Source: Heterocephalus glaber (Eukaryota > Chordata > Mammalia > Rodentia > Bathyergidae). From it: a stretch of DNA of 64,000 nucleotides. Position 1 is the first letter of the stretch. Each line of letters opens with the position of its first letter. Below are positions 10,231 through 22,720 of the stretch, one piece after another. Under the pieces are notes generated by a model that ran no database searches, was not told where the DNA came from, and saw only the letters and a list, made by a program, of their open reading frames with translations. The stretch covers positions 37,509,409 to 37,573,408 of the forward strand of contig NW_004624730.1 in NCBI RefSeq assembly GCF_000247695.1. The letters run 5' to 3'. Both the position numbers and the translations under genes were made by a program.

Positions 10231-11625
10231 TGATCAGGAAACTCATTTACTGTGAGCTGGTGAGAGCTAGACAGAAAGGCAAGAAATGATGGGCCAAGGG
10301 CTTCAGGGAGGGTCTGTAGTCTAACGAGGGTTGAGTTAGGAGATATTCTGCCTCCTGATCCTTCTCCTTTTTCCTGGACCAGCATCTCTAATGGGGATAC
10401 AACTATCCCTGGGAATCCATTCATAGAGATTTCATGCATTTATAGGAACACAGGCATAGATATTTTAAAGGAAATTAATTTCCAGACTTTCAAAATTCAT
10501 TTAACATCTTTCTAAAATTGACTGCCTGAGAAATCCTCCCATTTCTGTTTCTAATAGCATTTCTCCCACCATACAGAAGCTTACTTGGTGATTTGCACTG
10601 GCATGTCAAGTACTCTGGAACTGCCACCAAAAAGAGGATAATTTGAAATATTGCAAGGATGTTGAGAAAATGAATAACTGATGCATGAGTAGCAAGTCCC
10701 CTTGCAAGTCAAGTGGCTGCTAAATCTTTGTAAGTTGTAATGGACTCAATTTGGTTGACAGTCAATAGGTTAAAATTTTTATTATAGACCACTATGTGTG
10801 TATAACTCAATGGGAATTGAGTGATTTTGTTCTCACCACCTTCATTCCTATTTATATGAACAAGATTTATCTGTTTTATTAAGAGATGCAGTTTCAGAAA
10901 TGTTGAATATTTTATTTTTAATAATTACCTGTCAAAAGTTGTACTTCAAAAAAAATTTGCACTGTTTTGATCAGTTATATCTTATATTTATCAGGATGAT
11001 GAAAGCTTCTTTACACTAACCAATAAACCTAAAAGTTCAATGGCTTAACACAATGAAAATTTACTGCTCACTTATATCACAGTCTGATGTGAATGATGGG
11101 CCCTTCCAAAGCTTTTCTAGGTAGCTCTGCTTCCATTTTGCATCTCTGCCATCTAACAGTACCTGTAGCAACCAACTGGGAAGTTGGGGCCAGAGGGAAG
11201 GCAAGGGAGGAAAGAAGAAGAAGGAGAACTCAATCTACTCTTACCTGCCTATGGCATGAAAGAATATGTACCTTTTCTACTTATAGTCCCAATGGAAAAC
11301 TGAGAAATGTAAACTTCTAGAACCTTCAGGAAAAGAAAAGAGTGTAGTAATACAAAGTATTGTTTCTGTCACAGGTATAACTGACAATATTTCCAATGAT
11401 AACTCAATCCAGATGACTTATGACCACAGGAAAGAAAAACATGTAATTTCACCTTAATCACAGAAAAAATATGCTAAGGCAAATAATTAAATTAAACACA
11501 AAAGTACATTTTATTAGGATTAAATCCTATAAAGGAATATGAATACAAATTCAAAGAAAAAAGAAATAACATAAAATTTCCAACTTTTACTTAGTGGATA
11601 ATAGTGTCAAGTTGTTGTACTATTT
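10231..11625. other. Unassigned intron sequence
   Basis: No gene is supported. The segment 11000-11160 (CCTAAAAGTTCAATGGCTTA, ATTTTGCATCTCTGCCATCT) has the cadence of an ancient LTR or DNA repeat, but I cannot name it. Confidence 0.4.
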
Positions 11626-11880
11626 TATTTCTTTTTTTCCCATTAAATTTATTGGTACATTTTAGGTAAAAAATACAGTTACATTCATCATTGGGATCTT
11701 GTACCTTTACATGATATATCTTGGTTCTTATTTTTTTCCCCTTCCCCCGCCCTCCCTTCACCTCCTCCACCCTTCCCTGTTTACAAAGACTTTGTTTCCA
11801 TTTTTTTCCTTTTCTCATATGTTTTTTCTTTTCCCTTCTTTCCGTTGCCCTACCCCTCCCACTTCCCCTACTCCTTTACA
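11626..11880 (-). mobile_element. L1 3' end (antisense), pyrimidine-rich 3' UTR
   Basis: It opens with an inverted poly(A) and the inverted ATGTACCAATAAA tail (ATTTATTGGTACATTTTAGG), then a long C/T-rich tract (CCCCTTCCCCCGCCCTCCC). This is the mirror of the purine-rich 3' UTR typical of rodent L1. The short Phe/Pro-rich frames over it are artefacts. Confidence 0.65.
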
Positions 11881-11897
11881 GTTTTATTTCTTTATTT

Positions 11898-12080
11898 ATT
11901 TTGCTGTACTGTGGCTTGAGCTCAAGGACTTCACAATGAGCTACATCCCCAGCCCCTCTCTGCCTTTTATTTAAAGACAGGGTCTGGGTAGATTGCCCAG
12001 ACTGGGCTTGAATTTGTAATCCTCCTGTCTCAGCTCAAAGAATGCTGGGATTGCAGGTGTGTACCACCACACTTGGCTAA
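11898..12080 (-). repeat. B1-dID composite SINE
   Basis: Antisense order: ID half (GTGGCTTGAGCTCAAGGACT, GCTACATCCCCAGCCCC), a linker, then the B1 half (AAGACAGGGTCTGGGTAGAT, GCTGGGATTGCAGGTGTGTA, CACCACACTTGGCT). B1 plus ID dimers are known from squirrel-, dormouse- and beaver-related rodents. Confidence 0.85.
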
Positions 12081-13380
12081 ATTATTGTACTATTTATATT
12101 CTATTAGACATATTATAACAAGCTTGGTAACGATGTTACTTTAAAAACCCAATATTTACAATAGGCCATAAATTATATCCTTTGCAACTATTTAATATTT
12201 GGATGAAATGTTTTAGATTACAACATAGAACTGAAGAATACATAGTTTTTCAAACTTCCTTTAGGGGCTAATTGAACAAAAATGTTGAACACTAGTGTCT
12301 TTAGGAAAATAGCCACCCAGTTTGATTTATTATTAAAAAACTGACAAGGCAGAGAGAAAAATCAGTTTTAGCAGACTGCTTCTCTTGTACTGAATTTCCA
12401 TCTCCATGGGCTACAAACCAGTACTTTAGGACACTAGCTTCACAGGAAGTGTAGGGATGGAGAGTTCCAGGTACAGAAATGTTCCATTTCTTGGCAGAGT
12501 TCATATGTCAAAGAAACAACCAGACTCTCAGTGGGCCACACATTGTTTAGCTTTGCAGTCAATCTACCTTAGGGCTTTAAGCCTTTAGCCCTGAAGTCAG
12601 TGAATTCCTATTGCCTTGCTCATCAGCTGGTTATTCTGAACCACTCTCTCAGCTAAATAAACAGCTTACCTCTTTCCAGAATCTAAAGCACTCTGTCTTT
12701 TTGACTGCCAAAGATAGCAGTTTCAGACAGGAGTCTAGCTCTCCTCCCTAAAAAGGCCCATTGACCCTTATTGCAGTGAAAAAGCTTATGAGAACAGTAA
12801 ATGACTAACCTTACTGTCCTGTAAAATAGAGCTCCCTGTAGCCTCTCCTGTCTCAGCTCTGCTGAGAGCCCTACAATAGCTTTCCTCATAAAAGCCTCTG
12901 TGCTATTTCCCAGGTGCAAACTTCTACAGAAGTACAACTAGGGAGTTCCCGAAACTGCTTCAAGAGAAGATTGTCCAAGAATAATGCCAACTATTTAGCA
13001 GGTGTTTCTTGGCCAGAATTTGAAATCACTTTATTTTTGCATTGGCTTTTTTGAAACTGGTGTAACTGGCAACTGGCAATATGCTGGGCACATAGGAGAG
13101 GAAGCTTATGGTGAAAATCTACAGAGATCACCATCTGATTTAGAGATCAAAAAACAGACACTACTCTGAACCAAAGCACTTAAAAGTCATGAATAAGAAA
13201 CTTTCCTCAGGCTTCAAAATTTGTTTTCTTTTTAATAACTCCATGTGCATTTAATACCATTTGCAAGGTGAACTGGTAGATGGGTGTTGCAAGGCTAGGA
13301 AGAAAGATAATGATCAACTGAAAAGGCAAGAACTCAGAGGTCTTTTCTTGACCAACACCCAGTCACTCCCCTCATGTACC
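12081..13380. other. Unassigned intron sequence
   Basis: No gene or clear repeat is seen. Two 67-84 codon antisense frames (12301-12504, 12683-12937) resemble nothing I know. Confidence 0.4.
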
Positions 13381-13384
13381 CTAT

Positions 13385-13545
13385 TTTATCTTCATCATGG
13401 AATTTTCAGTACTAGATATTTTCTTCTTTTTTAAGTTTCATGAGTATTGGGATTTTGTCCATTTTGTCCACTATTGTAGCCCCAGAATTCTAAACAGTCC
13501 AACTTGTTGTAAATTTTCAACAAAGTTGTCAAGTGAATAAATACA
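13385..13545 (+). repeat. L2 LINE 3' end fragment, diverged
   Basis: TTTCATGAGTATTGGGATTT, CACTATTGTAGCCCCAGAAT and a terminal AAGTGAATAAATAC follow the L2 3' end order (stated tentatively). Confidence 0.5.
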
Positions 13546-14666
13546 TTCACACTCCCACCCTAAGTGGCATAGATTCAGAAGGAAAAGAAAATAAACCCCA
13601 AATACTGATAATACTCGTTTGTGTGCTTATAAAGAGCCCAAGCACAGTAATAAGTGGCTTGGAGAACTGAAGGATCTTATCATAGAGAAAGAATCAAGTT
13701 TCCTAGAGCAAATAATTAGGTTGTACTTTGACTTCCTGGGCCAACATGGGATCAGAAGAAAGGGCAAAGCATGGAAGAATATAGGAAGTGTGGCTCCATA
13801 CCTATAACTTTATGTGAATAGAAGGTTACTACAAAGCCTTCGTGATTGTTGGTAAATTAATAAGACTTTGTGCAGTACATCTAGTTTGTGTTTTCATGCA
13901 CTGCTCAGTACTTCCCACAAATGAGTGTTCAATTGATGTCAGAGTACACTGTGATTGTATGCCTGCGGGTGAGCGGATGAGCACTTCCTAGAAGGAAAAA
14001 GATCTTTCTGAGCAACAATCAATCCTAGGAAGGAAATGAAGAGTCAAGAAGTGGGCTTTACACCAAGGTCAGAGATTATCTTTGTTTTCTCTCTGGGTGC
14101 AAAGTCAGTAGTGTCCACCCTCCAAGAGGTGGAGATTCTACTGACATCTGGATGTAGATGGAGAGTGAGGCAGTTGGCCCACTCCCCACTCCCCAGGAAT
14201 AAATAAGACTAGTCTGAGATGTGCTCTACTACTTTTCTTCCATCAACAGTCAGATGTCAGTAATGTCTTGTAATTTTTACTGTAGTATCAGCTAACTACC
14301 TTATCAGCTAAAGAGGAGTCTTGGTCTCTCATTGTAGGAAAGACAAAAAGGAGGAGAGCTTGCCTTCTTCTCTTGTCCCTCGTGAGACCAATCTGGGTCA
14401 GCTGCATTGGTCACTAGCAGACTTCTGGCCCCAGAAGTATCTTGTGAAATTGACGTGTAGTAGTGACAGCAGAAGAAAGAGGACAGGAAGGCCTTCCCTG
14501 CCTTGAGAAGCTTAGGTGACCTTGGGAGCCCCACAAGCCCTGTAAAAATGGTGAGGGACAGTCAGAGAGAGAATCATCCCTGGTAGTATTTGAACTATTC
14601 AGTCACTAAAAATAGACATGTTCCACACAAACTCTCTTAATAATACTGAAATTTTATGTGTAATTT
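13546..14666. other. Unassigned intron sequence
   Basis: I see nothing I can support as a gene or named repeat. Confidence 0.4.
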
Positions 14667-14752
14667 TTTCTTTTTGTTGGTACCAGGGATTCAACTTGGG
14701 ACCTTGTGCTTGTGAGGCAGGCAATGGAACCACTGGGCTAAATCCCCGGCCC
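14667..14752 (-). repeat. ID-type SINE
   Basis: Antisense T tract, GGTACCAGGGATTCAACTTG, GACCTTGTGCTTGTGAGGCA, CCACTGGGCTAAATCCCCGG. Moderately diverged from the subfamily consensus. Confidence 0.9.
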
Positions 14753-14779
14753 TATGTGTAAATTATTTTTATTGTGATA

Positions 14780-16050
14780 AAGAATTATTTATTATTCTAA
14801 TTTTTTCTAGGGCAGCATTTTGATTAATAGTGAAATACAAAAAGGTCCCGTATTAAAGTGAGGGAAAGCCAAAATTGTTTAACATATTAAATTAAAATGG
14901 TGTATGTACTACCTAATTAGATAAAAGAAAAAGTGTACAAAAAGTTGAAAAAGGTGAGCAAAAATTATCATTATTTACAGATAATATAATGACATAGAGA
15001 AAAGAAAGTCAAATGGAGAATTATTATAAATATAAGATGATCCAGTAGGATAGCTAGTTGTAAAATGTGATAACCAGTAACTTTTTGTGAAATAACAAGT
15101 TTGAAAATGTAATGAAAAAACCATACTTTACATAACTTCTAGAATAATAAAATATATTTGATTAAAAATAACATGCAGGATATATATCACTGAATTTTAA
15201 AAGAATGAAATAGCATTCCTGTTTAGATTGAAAGATTAAATATTATAAACATGTCAACTTTCCCTAAATTAAGTTATAAATTGAATATAAGCGCAATAAA
15301 AATGTCAATAAGATATTTTATTATTGTTGAAATCACATGACAAATAAAGATATTCATTACACAATTATTTTAGTTGCAATAGCATAGGACAATCTGAACA
15401 TACATCTAAAGAAAATTGGTTAAATTCTGGTATTTCTCAGAGGATAGCATTATGATAACCTGTTATTAAAAAAAGTAAGAGAAATATGCCATTGGGGATG
15501 AGGAATAAAAAATTAGATAATAAAATGCTTACATTTTACTGTACATTCTTTTTATCCTCTTACTTTTTTTTATTATATATGTCTTAGCTTTTCAAGAGAA
15601 AAACAAATAGTTGTTTTTAAGCAATAAAATTAATATGAAGCATAACCTTAACAAAGAGTACTTGTTCAGTTTAGCAGAGTCTATTAAAATGTAAATGGGA
15701 ATTCGCATCTATCCAACTAGACCACTTCTAGTCGTAATCTAGAGAAATTCTTACCCATGAGCATAAGAAGGCATGCAGAAGGACAGAAAGGCATGGCAGG
15801 GAGGGGACAACTAAAGCATTGTCTTCCTCTGTAGTGCCAACTACTTATAGTGTCATATTTATAATAATAAAATATGGAAATAAATGTCTAAGCAGCAGGC
15901 AATGTTTAACAAATTTCAGTACAGCTAAATTCTATGTAGATATTAAAATGAATGGAATAAATCCATACATAGCATGAAAAGTTGTCCACATTATAGTGTT
16001 AACTGAAAATGCAAATTGTAGAGAAATATATGTAGCTCCCTCTCTCCCGG
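14780..16050 (+). mobile_element. Old L1 LINE (ORF2 end and 3' UTR), degraded
   Basis: It matches L1 in order: AACATGTCAACTTTCCCTAA followed by ATTGAATATAAGCGCAATAA (ORF2), then CTAGACCACTTCTAGTCGTA, AAATTCTTACCCATGAGCAT and CTATGTAGATATTAAAATGA. Heavy substitution and indels leave no long open frame. It accounts for most of this AT-rich stretch. Confidence 0.7.
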
Positions 16051-17009
16051 CTTTATGGAAGGATAATATAACAATAGCCTGAGAAAAACATTGTTTCACT
16101 TCCTCTAAACCAGGCCACTTCACCCATCTCCATCCAAGTTTCCTCCAAGAGAATAAGAGGATTCTCATCTGGAACATAGATGCTGGTGGGCTAGTCCCAG
16201 CACAGCCCTGACCCCTGACCTTTAGCAATTCAGGGTGCAGGGCTCTCTTATTGCCACATGCAGTATTAGTACTTGGTTCCTGTTCTGCCTGTCCTTATGC
16301 CTACAGACTCCTGAAGAGGTATCCATGAGGGAGAAACGATGGGATTGATGTGTTTCTTGGACCTGACCATAATGCCATCAAAATGCCACCAATGCCTCAC
16401 CATACCCAAAATACCTTCAAGCACTTCTAGGAGGAACTTCCCTTTTCCCTTTTTATACTTTAACAATCAGTATGTTTGCACTTTTGGGAAAATAACTCAT
16501 AAAACCCTTTAAAAAATGTAAAGGTCCATATGAACAGTAAAAAGAAAAAACTATCTTTAAGACAGCTTTTTTTTTTTAAGACAGCTTTAAGAATAAACTT
16601 AACCTGAAGCATGAACACAAAAATAACACGTGTAAAATGATTTATCTGCATTGATGTTTCTCACCATGATAAGAAAAGGATCTGTCATGCCAAAAGGATT
16701 AATAACACCCCTACTAAACCTAATACTTAGTCTATTTTGTTTGTTTTTTGTTATATTCAGTTTTCACTTTCCAAAATTGGTAATATATCATTTTATGATG
16801 TATTTTCAGGTAAAAAAATTAAATTAAATCAATCACTATATAAATTTACTATATAAATTATAATTTATACTGCTAACATTTTATTAGAAAAACTGATAAA
16901 AACTTTATAAATTTTTTGTTACATTTTAAAAAATCTGAATCTATTTACTCATTTATCTAGAATCACAAGATTTTTATCTTCTTCCTCCCATTAAAAAAAA
17001 ATCTCTGCA
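16051..17009. other. Unassigned intron sequence
   Basis: AT-rich, with short A/T runs. A perfect local repeat, AAGACAGCTTT, occurs at about 16558 and 16579 across a T run. No gene or named repeat is supported. Confidence 0.4.
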
Positions 17010-17094
17010 GGGCCAATGACTTAGCTCAGTGGCACTGCGCTTGCCTAGCAAGTGCAAGATTCTGAGCTTGATTCCCGGTATCAAAAAAAAAAAA
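17010..17094 (+). repeat. ID-type SINE with target duplication
   Basis: GGGCCAATGACTTAGCTCAG, TTGCCTAGCAAGTGCAAGAT, TTGATTCCCGGTATC and an A tail. An AAATCTCTG motif lies on both sides, consistent with a target-site duplication. Confidence 0.9.
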
Positions 17095-17152
17095 TCTCTG
17101 AAAAAATTTTAGAGAAGAAAATATGGTTAATGAATTTAAAGGATAGTTAAAG

Positions 17153-17270
17153 GATAAATATATAAATATAAAGTATAAAAATGTAAAATAAATATAAATA
17201 TAAATATTAAAAATATATTTATATATAAATACATAAGTATAAAGTTAAAGTATATATATATTCCTCGATA
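17153..17270. repeat. AT-rich low-complexity region (ATAAAT/ATATAA units)
   Basis: Imperfect ATAAATATAAA repeats run for about 120 bases. The 61-codon Tyr/Ile/Phe frame on the minus strand is an artefact of this composition. 17271-18090 is unassigned apart from a possible B1 scrap (GCAATCCTCCTG) near 17318. Confidence 0.8.
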
Positions 17271-18089
17271 TGCAATTTTCAGCTTGTTTTTATAGTCTAA
17301 CTTCTGAGCTCGAACTTGCAATCCTCCTGTACATATAATTTTTAAATGACCAGTTTACTAAACTTTTCTCCTTTATTCATAGCATAACTTCATCTTCTGA
17401 GATGTATCTGTTTACTAATGAACATTTTCAGATTTAGAATCCCTTGCTGGAATCCACATAAGGAAAATTTCTGGTGAATATCTTTCCTAAATATCACTAT
17501 TAATAATGTCTTATTTTCACTGAGTCCTCAAAGGCACTGGCTGAAGATGGACTTTGGAAGACACCACTCTGATTTACAGTCCTACAGGGAAAAGAGATGG
17601 TACTCCACGTGTGTGTGCAGTATGTGAAGCATGCAGGCCCTGCCCCCAACTATTGTGAGTCACTTGGTAGATAAGGTACCATCAGGAGAACTCTTGTCAT
17701 TCACTAATTTAGCCCTAGAGTATCATATAGGGTATTGGAGCAAGACAAACAAGCTAAGGGCAATAAGAAAGCCATGGTCAAGCTTTGGTAACAAGAATTA
17801 ATTTTTATTAATCCTCCAATGAAAATAGTAAAAATTTTTATTTAAGATACTCTTAGAGAAAAATCATAGTCCAATATCACTATATAATTATTTTCAATTT
17901 TATATTATTTCTATTTCTAAAAAATAAAATGAATGATGACTATTTCTAGTTCACAGGGTTGTTTTTGGGGGGTTTTTTGTCTTTTTTTTTTTTTGAGGAT
18001 CAGGTCAGTTAGCCTCCATGAAGCATAGTGTCTAGTATATGATAAACAACCAGTTAACATGAGCTATTATAATTGATGTATGAAATGAA

Positions 18090-18290
18090 CTTGGTGCCTT
18101 TAACTAAGTCATTTCTTGTTTTTGCTGTTACAGATAGCTATGCAATAATATTTCCATATAATATGCTGCTTCTATTCAGTTATTTCCTTATATTTAATTG
18201 CTAGAAATCACACTGCTGGGTCAAAGAGCTATCAGGATGATACCTTTTGAAAGAAGTTTATTCTCTGCCTTTGAATAAAATCTGGCAATA
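18090..18290 (-). mobile_element. Possible antisense L1 fragment
   Basis: ATTTCCTTATATTTAATTGC followed by CACTGCTGGGTCAAAGAGC resembles the antisense L1 3' region (typically 'ctgggtcaaagggta'). It is a short, diverged and tentative match. Confidence 0.4.
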
Positions 18291-18588
18291 TGAAAAATAA
18301 GTACTAGCTGATATAAAAGAGATGATAAAGCAAAGAAACGATGAATTTATTTGACAACAACAATTTAGTAAACTTCCATTTTGTTCATAAAACTATATAG
18401 ACATACCAAAGCTGAGCTCTATTCATTTGAGTTAATGCAAGTATTTCTCAATCTTCTGTATGCTTGTCCCATATTGGGTGTTAACCAAAGGAGGAATAAA
18501 AGTCATCTTTTTCTTTAAAAATTCAAAATCTGTGTAAGAAGGCAATATGTGAAGATGAGACTATGTAAGTAGGTGTCAAGTTGCATTT

Positions 18589-18715
18589 TTAGCCATGCCT
18601 GGTGGCACATGCCTATAATACCAGTACTCAACAAGCTAAGGCAGGAGGATTGCCTCAAGTTCAAAGCAGGAATGAAATGTATAGTGAAACCATCTCAAAA
18701 ACAAAATTTTTTTTT
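18589..18715 (+). repeat. B1 SINE
   Basis: GCCATGCCTGGTGGCACATG, GCCTATAATACCAGTACTC, AAGGCAGGAGGATTGCCTCA and an A-rich end. This is the 7SL-derived B1 order, moderately diverged. Confidence 0.85.
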
Positions 18716-21469
18716 AAGATCCCAAATCCATGGTGCAGGCCCTATTAGACATAAATAGCTAAAGAATTAAAAGTAGGTGCTGGCTAGACCTAACCGGCAA
18801 ACCTAAAAGTATTTTTCAAAGACCATACCAATTGGCAGCAAAGGAAGAAGTATGTTATCACCCAAGTGATGACTAAATTAAGCTCCACTTTCTTCTTAGA
18901 ATCTAGCCTTTAATAATTGTTTTCAATGTACTCCAAATGAACAAGACAGCTTTGCACTTAAATATCAGCCCCAGGAAATGTTTGCTATTGCCGCTATATG
19001 GTGAAAGGGCCCTGGTGCTTAAGCTGTGAGTTTTAGCCAGAGGAGCCCAAGGGGAGTGCTCAGGAATACAAGTGGCCAGTGGCGAACCTCAGTCAAATAC
19101 TGCAACTGTTTATCTGCTCTGCCAGTTAAAAAAGCAAAATCATCTCTCCACTTTATTTTAAGGTGCATGGCTAATGTGTCTCAAACAATCAAGATTTCAC
19201 AGCACAGCTTCATCGCTCTTCAGTGTCTTTTTGCCTCACTGTCAAGAATTAGGGGTTCCAACTGCCTCACATCTTTGAGGTGAGCGACAGTGCTGGTTTC
19301 CAGGAAGCCAAACCTGAAATAGGAGCAAAGCCCTCTCATGTAACTGAGAAAGAGTTCCTAGTTGCCAAAAACTGCTTTTATAAGGGGACAAACCCCATAT
19401 AAAGAGTTTTCTGGCCTTTAAAATGACCTGCCAAACATCATTCTTGTGCCTTATCCAGTAGCTATTAACCTGCCTACTACCCACAGATTCTTGGGAATTG
19501 ACAGGCCCGGAGGCCCCCAGAAGGCCTAAGCCTCCTCAGCATCAAGAGAAAGAACTGCTTTGCCCAAACAGGTTACAAAGCAGACAAATGAAACTGTCTT
19601 CCTTATATGGTGAAAATTACCCTGCCCCTTTAAGGCCTAGAGACCTGGCTGCAGACAGTCCCTGGGAAGTTTGCCTGCAGCCCCATCCTGTCCTCTCCTT
19701 GCTGCTGTGCAGGTGAGTCCCCAAACCCTCTTTCCCCAATTTGCCCTCTGTAATCACTCTGGTAGGTAGAAAATGCTATTCAGAAAGGGCTAGAGAATCT
19801 TAGGATCAGGAGAGATGGTGTTGTTTAGACAAGTTTGAGTAGAAGGAAAAAAACTAAGGAAATGTGCTGTAATGCAGCCATGAGGATGCATCTAACTTCC
19901 CCTGGAAAGGAAGCACTAAGGTTACTGCAGGCCCTGGGGCATTCCAAGACAGGACAGAGGAGGCAAATTCAAAGGGAAAAGGGGGATAGATTCTAGGCAA
20001 TGCCATAAGAGGTAAAGTTTAGACTCTTGAGCTTTGTAACCTGGTTTAAAATAAACATAGCTGAGAGGAAATAAAGCTGCAAGTTCTGAAGGCTTTGAAG
20101 GAGCTGGAACTACAGGACTGACTGCAGAGGAGAAAGTACAGGCAAATGTTTGCAGCGTCTACAGGCAAGGAAGGCTGCAGCCTTAACCCTTTGTACAGCC
20201 TAGCCAGGTAGCAGGTAGAGTTGGGCTACCACATAGCACGGGGTAGGGTGGGTGACATGCATGTGTGGAGTATGGCAGGAGACTAAATGAATAAATAGGA
20301 GTATGACTATGGAGATGTAGCTCTGCTCTCCCCCACAGTACCATGTGCTGAGAAGAGATTTGTTTCTAAGCTTAGAAATTGTGTCATTCATGAGCAAAGG
20401 ACTGGAAGAAGTCTCATTTAAGCTAATTATGTCTGTCATGTGCTAATTCAGCTTCCTGATGTTTTTTGCCTAAGGCGTGAAGCCTCTTAAAATATTAATT
20501 TGAAATTAACTAATAGAAAGTGTATGTCAATGAAAGACTGAGATGTATATAGTTGAGGTTGGGATCTTACTGATAACACAAAAGGAGGTGGGTGTGGCAT
20601 GGGAGGATAAATACTCGAAGGTCATTTTACCTCACATCCAAAGCTCTTTAACTGAGCCCATTCATCAGCTACAGCCAAAAAAAAGTCCACTCAGGAATTT
20701 AAAAAAAGAGATGCTACATTACAGGGCTTGGTTTCATCTTCCCTTTTAGTTGAGTCTGGGGCCATTCATCATTCAGAGACCAGTAGTTTCTGTATAGTTG
20801 TTGGTTGGGGGATTGAACACAGAAGCTGGATTAAAATTCCTTACATTCTCCATGCCTTTTAAAAATATTCATTCATCTGAGTAGTCACTGAAGAATTCTT
20901 TTATTATTAACTAACAAGTGCTCTGTCCACTTGTTAGTGCTTTGCAAAGACACAATGTTCTTGAGAAAAGGTTTTGTTTTATCAACAGAGATTTGTTAGT
21001 TTAAGGGTTTTTCTCTTCTCACTTCTGGTGGGTGGGCAAAGTAGTGATTGTCGCATGCCAAATAGAAAGATCTATTCCTGACTTTGAAATCATAAAGGAC
21101 TCCACTTGAGCTTCAAGCAAAAGTTAACTTTTTTGTTGACAACTTAAATTAGAGCACAGTGCATGGGTGTAGTTTTACTTCATTTTGGATCAAGCTAAAT
21201 TCAGAAAGCAATGTAAAATATATAGCTTTCCATATGAATGCATCCAAGAAAAGTAAAATCCCATTCCCAAAGCTGGAAAGCCTCTGAAAGTAATATACCA
21301 TGATCTTTTATAAGTGAAATCAAGGAATTTAAAAGGAAATACATAACTCTCAGTCACATGTCAACTGTACAACTTTGCACAGCCCATTTACTTTAACTCT
21401 GCCTCGGTTTCCCAGCATTAAAATTGTGGATTGTTGGAGGAACTTTCCAAAGAAGTGATAAGACCAATT
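18716..21469. other. Unassigned intron sequence, candidate unique/regulatory stretch
   Basis: Nearly 2.8 kb with no repeat I recognise, unusual for this window. 18950-19730 is less AT-rich. The short frames (72-85 codons) at 19026, 19242 and 19498 show no known domain. Low repeat content in a gene's intron can mark conserved regulatory DNA, but this is only inference. Confidence 0.35.
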
Positions 21470-21612
21470 AGACCTGGAATGGAGCAGATTTGGGTTACAT
21501 TTCTAGTCTCTTCACTTACTCCATAGCTTCAGACAAATTGCCAGACTGAACTTCAGTATAGCTATGTGTAAAGAAGTAAATAACTAGCAAGGTTTTAGGA
21601 TTAGACAAGTCA
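21470..21612 (+). repeat. MIR SINE, diverged
   Basis: ATTTCTAGTCTCTTCACTTA, CTTCAGACAAATTGCC and AACTTCAGTATAGCTATGTG follow the MIR layout (drug-like order of Cys-loop consensus bases lost). Tentative. Confidence 0.5.
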
Positions 21613-21665
21613 GAGGTTCTGTGTTTCTATTTTTTAATTTTTAATTATTTATTATTATTATTATT

Positions 21666-21802
21666 TTATACAAGGTCTCACTGTAGTCCAGGCTGTAGTC
21701 CAGCCTGGATCCCCAATCCTGCCCAGTAATCCTGAGTGCTGGAATTACAGGGGTGTGTGTGTGTGTGTGTGCGTGTGCACGCGCGTGCCACCACTCCTGC
21801 CT
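21666..21802 (-). repeat. B1 SINE containing a (GT)n microsatellite
   Basis: Antisense B1: CAAGGTCTCACTGTAGTCCA, GAGTGCTGGAATTACAGGGG, then a GT run at about 21752-21786, then GCCACCACTCCTGCCT. The run sits where B1 normally has GGTGTGTGCCACC, so the microsatellite expanded from inside the SINE. Confidence 0.8.
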
Positions 21803-22565
21803 TTTTTTCTTCTTTCTTTTTCTATTACTTGGGGAACTATATTGTTCCTTAAAGGAAGAAATGAGTTTTGAAAATAGAAACCAGCTGTGTAGTACAACTC
21901 TAGAGCTACAGTTAACTTCTTTCTACTACCTTTCAAAGAAGGATAACCAACTCCCTAGGAAACCCATTCCTAATCATTAACCAGGCTCATTGTCAGAAGT
22001 TCTTAAAGCAACCCCATTTACACTATTTTGTGTTCAGAACATGAACAATAGTTGGCTGTTTTCCTTTGGTATAAAAATATTCTATATACTTGAAGATCAA
22101 TGATAAAATATCTTAGCATCTTTATAAAAGTGGTCTCCTCCAACTGTAAGGTTAAAAAGCATTTTAAAGGAATTTTTTGTTATTTTAAGGCACTTCTTAC
22201 AACCATTTCAATAATAACCAATTGCTACTTTTCTATAAAATCGCCTAACACCTTCACACAGATGTCTTTAAGAACATGATTATTGTTACTTTTGTCATTT
22301 TTCATTGTTCAGGCCACTTTAAGAGCAGGATTGGCTTACTTGAAACATGGCTGTGTATGACAGACTTTTAAACAGAAAACAATCTCTCCGCTAGCTTAGA
22401 AAGGAGATGATAAATTTCAGCCCCAGAAACATTCCATTGTAAGTACACTTCACAGCCCTACATTAGCTAGGAAAGCACAGCTGTTATTTCTAACTAAAGT
22501 GGAGGCAGGTCACCCCCCAAGGGTGATCTTCTAGCAGTAAGTTAACACTGCCTGTCAGGAAACTA
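21803..22565. other. Unassigned intron sequence
   Basis: No gene or named repeat. 22240-22480 (AACATGATTATTGTTACTTT, GGAGATGATAAATTTCAGCC) looks unique and could be conserved non-coding sequence. This is inference. Confidence 0.35.
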
Positions 22566-22720
22566 GCAGAGTCCACACTTGTTGACCTGCAGTAGCTGTT
22601 AGACTCTGGACTAGATCCTTTATGTGTCTGAGCCTCAGTGCTATGATCTATATAATGGGAATGATAATAATATCTGTGCACATGGTTAAGGGAAGGCGAG
22701 GAATATGGCAGAGTAGGTGC
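22566..22720 (+). repeat. MIR SINE
   Basis: GTTAGACTCTGGACTAGATC, TGTGTCTGAGCCTCAGTGCT and ATAATGGGAATGATAATAAT follow the MIR 3' half (TCAGTTTCCTCATCTGTAAAATGGGGATAAT in consensus order, with changes). Confidence 0.7.
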
